Shown piece by piece: positions 7,003 to 9,420 of a stretch of DNA of 9,420 nt. The stretch lies in NCBI GenBank assembly GCA_049651845.1, contig JBASCW010000080.1:1-9420 (forward strand), read 5' to 3'. The notes below the pieces were generated by a model. The model did no database searches. It was not told the DNA's origin and was given only the letters and a program-made list of their open reading frames with translations. The translations under genes and the position numbers were made by a program. Every line of letters starts with the position of its first letter. Position 1 is the stretch's first letter. Source of the DNA: RBG-16-66-20 sp049651845 (GTDB taxonomy: Bacteria; Pseudomonadota; Gammaproteobacteria; Burkholderiales; SG8-39).

Positions 7003-8030
7003 GGCTGGCTCAGGGCCGTGGAGAGCAGCTTTGCGGTGACGTCGACGATCGGCACCACGCGGTCGTAGGCCATGCGCGTCGGGCCGATCACGCCGACCGT
7101 GCCGACCACGTCGGCGCCGACCCGGTAGGGCGCGGTCACCACGGCGACCTCGTCGGGCGCCGAGACGCCGGACTCACCGCCGATGAAGATCTGCACGCCT
7201 TCGCCGCGCAGCGACAGGTCGAGGATCTGCACCAGCGAGGTCTTCTGCTCGAACAGCTCGAACAGCTGGCGCATGCGGCCCACGTCCTGCGACAGGTCGC
7301 GCAGCGCGAGCAGGTTGCGCTCGCCCGAGATCACGTACTGCTCGTCGCTCTCGGACACCGCGCGGTCGCTCGCTTCCAGCGCCGCGCTCATCAGGCCGAT
7401 CATGTCCTGGCGGATCTCGTGCAGCTCGTCGTGGATGCGCTTGCGGATCTCCTCGAAGCTGTGGCCGGAGTAGTGCTGGTTGATGTAGTTGGCCGCCGCG
7501 ATCAGCTCCGAGGGGCTGTAGTCGCGCGCGGTGAACAGGATGCGGTTCTGCACGTCGCCCTCGGGCGTCACCACGATCAGCAGCATGCGCTTGTCCGACA
7601 GGCGCAGGAACTCGATCTGGCGGAAGGTGAGCGCGCGCCGGCGCGGCGTCATCACCACGCCGGCGAAGTGCGTGAGCTGCGACAGCAGCAGCGAGGCCGC
7701 CTTGATCGCGCGCTGCGGGTTGTCGGGCTGCAGCTGGTCCTCGAGCTGGTGCATCTCGCCCGAGTCGATCGCCTTGACCACCAGCAGCGAGTCGACGAAG
7801 AAGCGGTAGCCGAGCGGCGTCGGCACGCGCCCGGCCGAGGTGTGCGGGCTGGCGATCAGGCCCAGCTCCTCGAGGTCGGACATCACGTTGCGGATCGTGG
7901 CCGGCGACAGGTCCAGGCCCGAGTGCCGCGACAGCGTGCGCGAGCCGACCGGCTGTCCCTCGGCGATGTAGCGCTCGACGAGGGTCTTCAGCAGGATCTG
8001 GGCACGCGTATCCAGGCTGCGGTCGAGCAT
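6999..8030 (-). CDS. hrcA: Heat-inducible transcription repressor HrcA
   Basis: The 343-residue length is typical for HrcA. The N-terminal winged helix (about 1-80) contains ILLKTLVERYIAEGQPVGSR and LSPATIRNVMSDLEELGLI, then the characteristic HTSAGRVPTPLGYRFFVD. The C-terminal half matches the HrcA dimerisation and inserted domains, ending SLVQILDLSLRGEGVQIFIG and a GVIGPTRMAYDRVVPIVD block. HrcA binds the CIRCE inverted repeat ahead of groE and dnaK operons and is kept active by GroEL. No CIRCE-like sequence was found before hrcA or elsewhere in the window, so its targets lie outside. The gene is divergent from nadK across 28 bp and leads into hemH, so heme synthesis and heat-shock control may share a transcript. 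Confidence 0.95.
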   Translation of the reverse strand: MLDRSLDTRAQILLKTLVERYIAEGQPVGSRTLSRHSGLDLSPATIRNVMSDLEELGLIASPHTSAGRVPTPLGYRFFVDSLLVVKAIDSGEMHQLEDQLQPDNPQRAIKAASLLLSQLTHFAGVVMTPRRRALTFRQIEFLRLSDKRMLLIVVTPEGDVQNRILFTARDYSPSELIAAANYINQHYSGHSFEEIRKRIHDELHEIRQDMIGLMSAALEASDRAVSESDEQYVISGERNLLALRDLSQDVGRMRQLFELFEQKTSLVQILDLSLRGEGVQIFIGGESGVSAPDEVAVVTAPYRVGADVVGTVGVIGPTRMAYDRVVPIVDVTAKLLSTALSQP

Positions 8031-8058
8031 GGCGCGATTCTACAGTTAGAATCGCGCG
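8031..8058. promoter_or_regulatory. Symmetric divergent promoter between hrcA and nadK
   Basis: The whole gap is 28 bp. GCGCGATTCTA (8032-8042) and its exact reverse complement TAGAATCGCGC (8047-8057) flank a CAGT centre. Each arm contains TAGAAT, matching the -10 consensus at five of six bases: 8047-8052 toward nadK and 8042-8037 toward hrcA. Each box ends six bases before an ATG, which places the expected transcription starts on or beside the two A residues of the start codons. Neither gene has a Shine-Dalgarno sequence. Any -35 element would lie inside the opposite gene; the candidates are weak. The palindrome could also bind a dimeric regulator. Confidence 0.5.
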
Positions 8059-8955
8059 ATGAAGCCTGCCTTTCGTAGAGTCGCGCTGATCGGCAAGCAA
8101 ACCCCTGAAATCGCCAAGTCGCTGCGGGCCTTGCGCGACCTGCTGCGCAAGCGCGGCTGCGAGGTGATGATCGAGAAGGAGACCGCGGCCAGCGTCGGCA
8201 GGAACGGCGCCGCGGGCAGCGCGACCGTGGGCTACGAGGAGATCGGCCGCGGCGCCGACCTGGCGATCGTGCTGGGCGGGGACGGCACCATGCTCGCCGC
8301 GGCGCGCAACCTCGCGCACCAGAAAGTGCCTCTTGCGGGCGTCAACCAGGGGCGGCTGGGCTTCATGACCGACATCGCGCTCTCCGAGATGGCCGCCTCG
8401 GTAGGGGCGATCCTCGAAGGCCGCCACACCATCGAGGAGCGCGCGCTCATCGACGCGGAGATCCTGCGCGGCCGCAAGTCGGTGCTGCGCACCGTGGCGC
8501 TGAACGAGGCCGTGGTGACCAAGGGCTCGCAGGCGCGCCTCATCGAGTTCAAGCTGGCGATCGACGGCGAGTACGTCTACCGCCTGCGCGCCGACGGCGT
8601 CATCGTCGCCACGCCGACCGGCTCGACCGCCTACGCGCTCTCGGCGCAGGGCCCGATCCTGCAGCCAACCGTGCCCGCGTTCGCGCTGGTGCCGCTCAAC
8701 CCGCACGTGCTGTCGGCACGCCCGGTGAGCGTGAACGACTCGAGCGCGATCGAGATCGAGCTGCTGCGCGCGCTGGACGCGCGCGCGCACTTCGACGGCT
8801 TTGCGCTCACCGACATGCACGAAGGCGACCGCCTGGTGCTCAAGCGCTCCGCGGACGCGATCCGCTTCGTGCACCCGCCGGGCTACAGCTACTTCACGAT
8901 GCTGCGCGAGAAGCTGCGCTGGAGCAAGGCGGTGGGGGCGAAGCCCGAAGACTGA
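8059..8955 (+). CDS. nadK: NAD kinase (ATP-NAD kinase)
   Basis: NAD kinase phosphorylates NAD to NADP, the only route to NADP in most bacteria. The 298-residue protein begins MKPAFRRVALIGK. It carries the nucleotide-binding GGDGT motif (73-77, catalytic D75), GVNQGRLGFMTD (94-105), the LNEAVV block (N149/E150) and TPTGSTAYALSAQGPIL (185-201). PHVLSARPV then leads to the C-terminal beta region. The length is normal. ATG 8059 is the only plausible start; it directly follows the shared hrcA/nadK palindrome and has no ribosome-binding site. The stop overlaps the recN start (TGATG), implying coupled translation. It is cytosolic and all key motifs are intact. Confidence 0.96.
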   Translation: MKPAFRRVALIGKQTPEIAKSLRALRDLLRKRGCEVMIEKETAASVGRNGAAGSATVGYEEIGRGADLAIVLGGDGTMLAAARNLAHQKVPLAGVNQGRLGFMTDIALSEMAASVGAILEGRHTIEERALIDAEILRGRKSVLRTVALNEAVVTKGSQARLIEFKLAIDGEYVYRLRADGVIVATPTGSTAYALSAQGPILQPTVPAFALVPLNPHVLSARPVSVNDSSAIEIELLRALDARAHFDGFALTDMHEGDRLVLKRSADAIRFVHPPGYSYFTMLREKLRWSKAVGAKPED

Positions 8956-9420
8956 TGCTGCGCGCGCTGGGCATCCGCGACTTCGTCATCGTCGAGCGCG
9001 TGGAGCTCGAGACCGGCGCCGGCTTCACGGTGCTCTCCGGCGAGACCGGCGCGGGCAAGTCGATCCTGGTCGACGCGCTCGAGCTGCTGGTCGGCGGCCG
9101 CGGCGATGTCGCGGTGGTGCGCGACGGCGCCGAGCGTGCCGAGCTTTCTGCGGAATTCGACCTTGAGGGCAATGCCTTTCTCTCCAGTTGGCTTGAGAAG
9201 AACGATTTTCAGGAAGAGCCAAACCAGATCCTCATCCGCAGGACGATCGACCGCACGGGCCGCTCGCGCGCCTTCATCAACGGCCATGCGGCGACGCTCG
9301 CGCAGCTGAAGGAGGCGGGCGAGCACCTGGTGGACATCCACGGCCAGCACGAGCACCAGTCGCTGCTGCGCGCCGCGGCGCAGCGCGAGCTGCTCGACGC
9401 GCACGCGGGCGCGCAGGCGC
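8955..9420 (+). CDS. recN: DNA repair protein RecN, N-terminal part (cut by window edge)
   Basis: RecN is an SMC-like ATPase that acts early in recombinational repair of double-strand breaks. The frame starts at ATG 8955, overlapping the nadK stop, and stays open to the end of the window, giving about 155 residues. It shows the RecN N-terminus MLRALGIRDFVIVERVEL, Walker A GETGAGKS (29-36), the GRGDVAVVRDGAERAEL block, and the family signature VDIHGQHEHQSLLR. Coiled coils, ABC signature and Walker B must lie beyond 9420. Codon use shifts in about 9146-9225, where A/T-ending codons cluster; elsewhere third positions are nearly all G or C. This could reflect weak constraint in a surface region or a recombined patch. 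Confidence 0.95.
   Translation, partial: MLRALGIRDFVIVERVELETGAGFTVLSGETGAGKSILVDALELLVGGRGDVAVVRDGAERAELSAEFDLEGNAFLSSWLEKNDFQEEPNQILIRRTIDRTGRSRAFINGHAATLAQLKEAGEHLVDIHGQHEHQSLLRAAAQRELLDAHAGAQA

Noticed and set aside
8031..8058. CIRCE element for HrcA autoregulation
   Set aside because: The arms (GCGCGATTCTA) do not resemble TTAGCACTC/GAGTGCTAA, and the spacer is four bases rather than nine.
6047..8078. Two plus-strand open frames opposite hemH and hrcA (330 and 382 codons)
   Set aside because: They read antisense to conserved genes and are low complexity; no recognisable domain.
7174..8874. Very long open frame on the minus strand across hrcA and nadK (566 codons)
   Set aside because: It is a product of high GC content. 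The translation is His/Arg/Ala/Asp-rich low complexity, and it crosses two well-supported genes including the one on the opposite strand.

Overview
The window is a high-GC stretch, probably chromosomal, from a Gram-negative proteobacterium, most likely a betaproteobacterium (Burkholderiales/Nitrosomonadales-like). The taxonomic guess rests on the hemH-hrcA / nadK-recN arrangement (hrcA and nadK divergent, hemH behind hrcA, recN behind nadK), on a ChpA/PilL-type CheA hybrid kinase, and on GC-rich codon use. It is inference from gene order and protein character, not from a database match.

Region 1 (1-3294) is signalling. The C-terminal part of a ChpA/PilL-like CheA hybrid histidine kinase enters from the left edge. 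It is followed, with overlapping stop and start, by a Ser/Thr protein kinase carrying a C-terminal cyclic-nucleotide-binding domain. A short gap after it holds two hairpins, one of them a perfect 20-bp REP-like palindrome.

Region 2 (3295-4729) is a scar. A NarL/LuxR-type response regulator runs normally through its receiver and most of its DNA-binding domain. Near base 3855 its homology stops, and in another frame the middle of a HlyD-family type I secretion adaptor begins. Both genes are therefore broken at one point: the regulator loses its extreme C-terminus and the adaptor its N-terminal part, including its membrane anchor.

Region 3 (4774-6064, minus strand) looks like a two-gene accessory module. 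A winged-helix protein (putative antitoxin and repressor) overlaps by TTGA an AbiEii-family nucleotidyltransferase (putative toxin). The short AT-richer region before the first gene carries direct repeats 21 bp apart and an extended -10 box placed so that the mRNA would be leaderless.

Region 4 (6065-9420) is housekeeping. Ferrochelatase (hemH) and the heat-shock repressor HrcA lie on the minus strand; NAD kinase (nadK) and the start of recN lie on the plus strand. The hrcA-nadK gap is only 28 bp and is almost entirely a perfect inverted repeat that carries a -10-like TAGAAT in each direction, each six bases before an ATG. The hemH frame has no ATG, GTG or TTG before its conserved first strand. 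One extra base in a five-base homopolymer would restore a GTG start overlapping the hrcA stop.

The points most worth checking are the broken hemH start, the regulator/HlyD junction, the symmetric hrcA-nadK promoter, and the wHTH-AbiEii pair with its operator-like repeats. No CRISPR array, tRNA, rRNA, insertion sequence or CIRCE element was seen, and no gap between genes exceeds about 110 bases.
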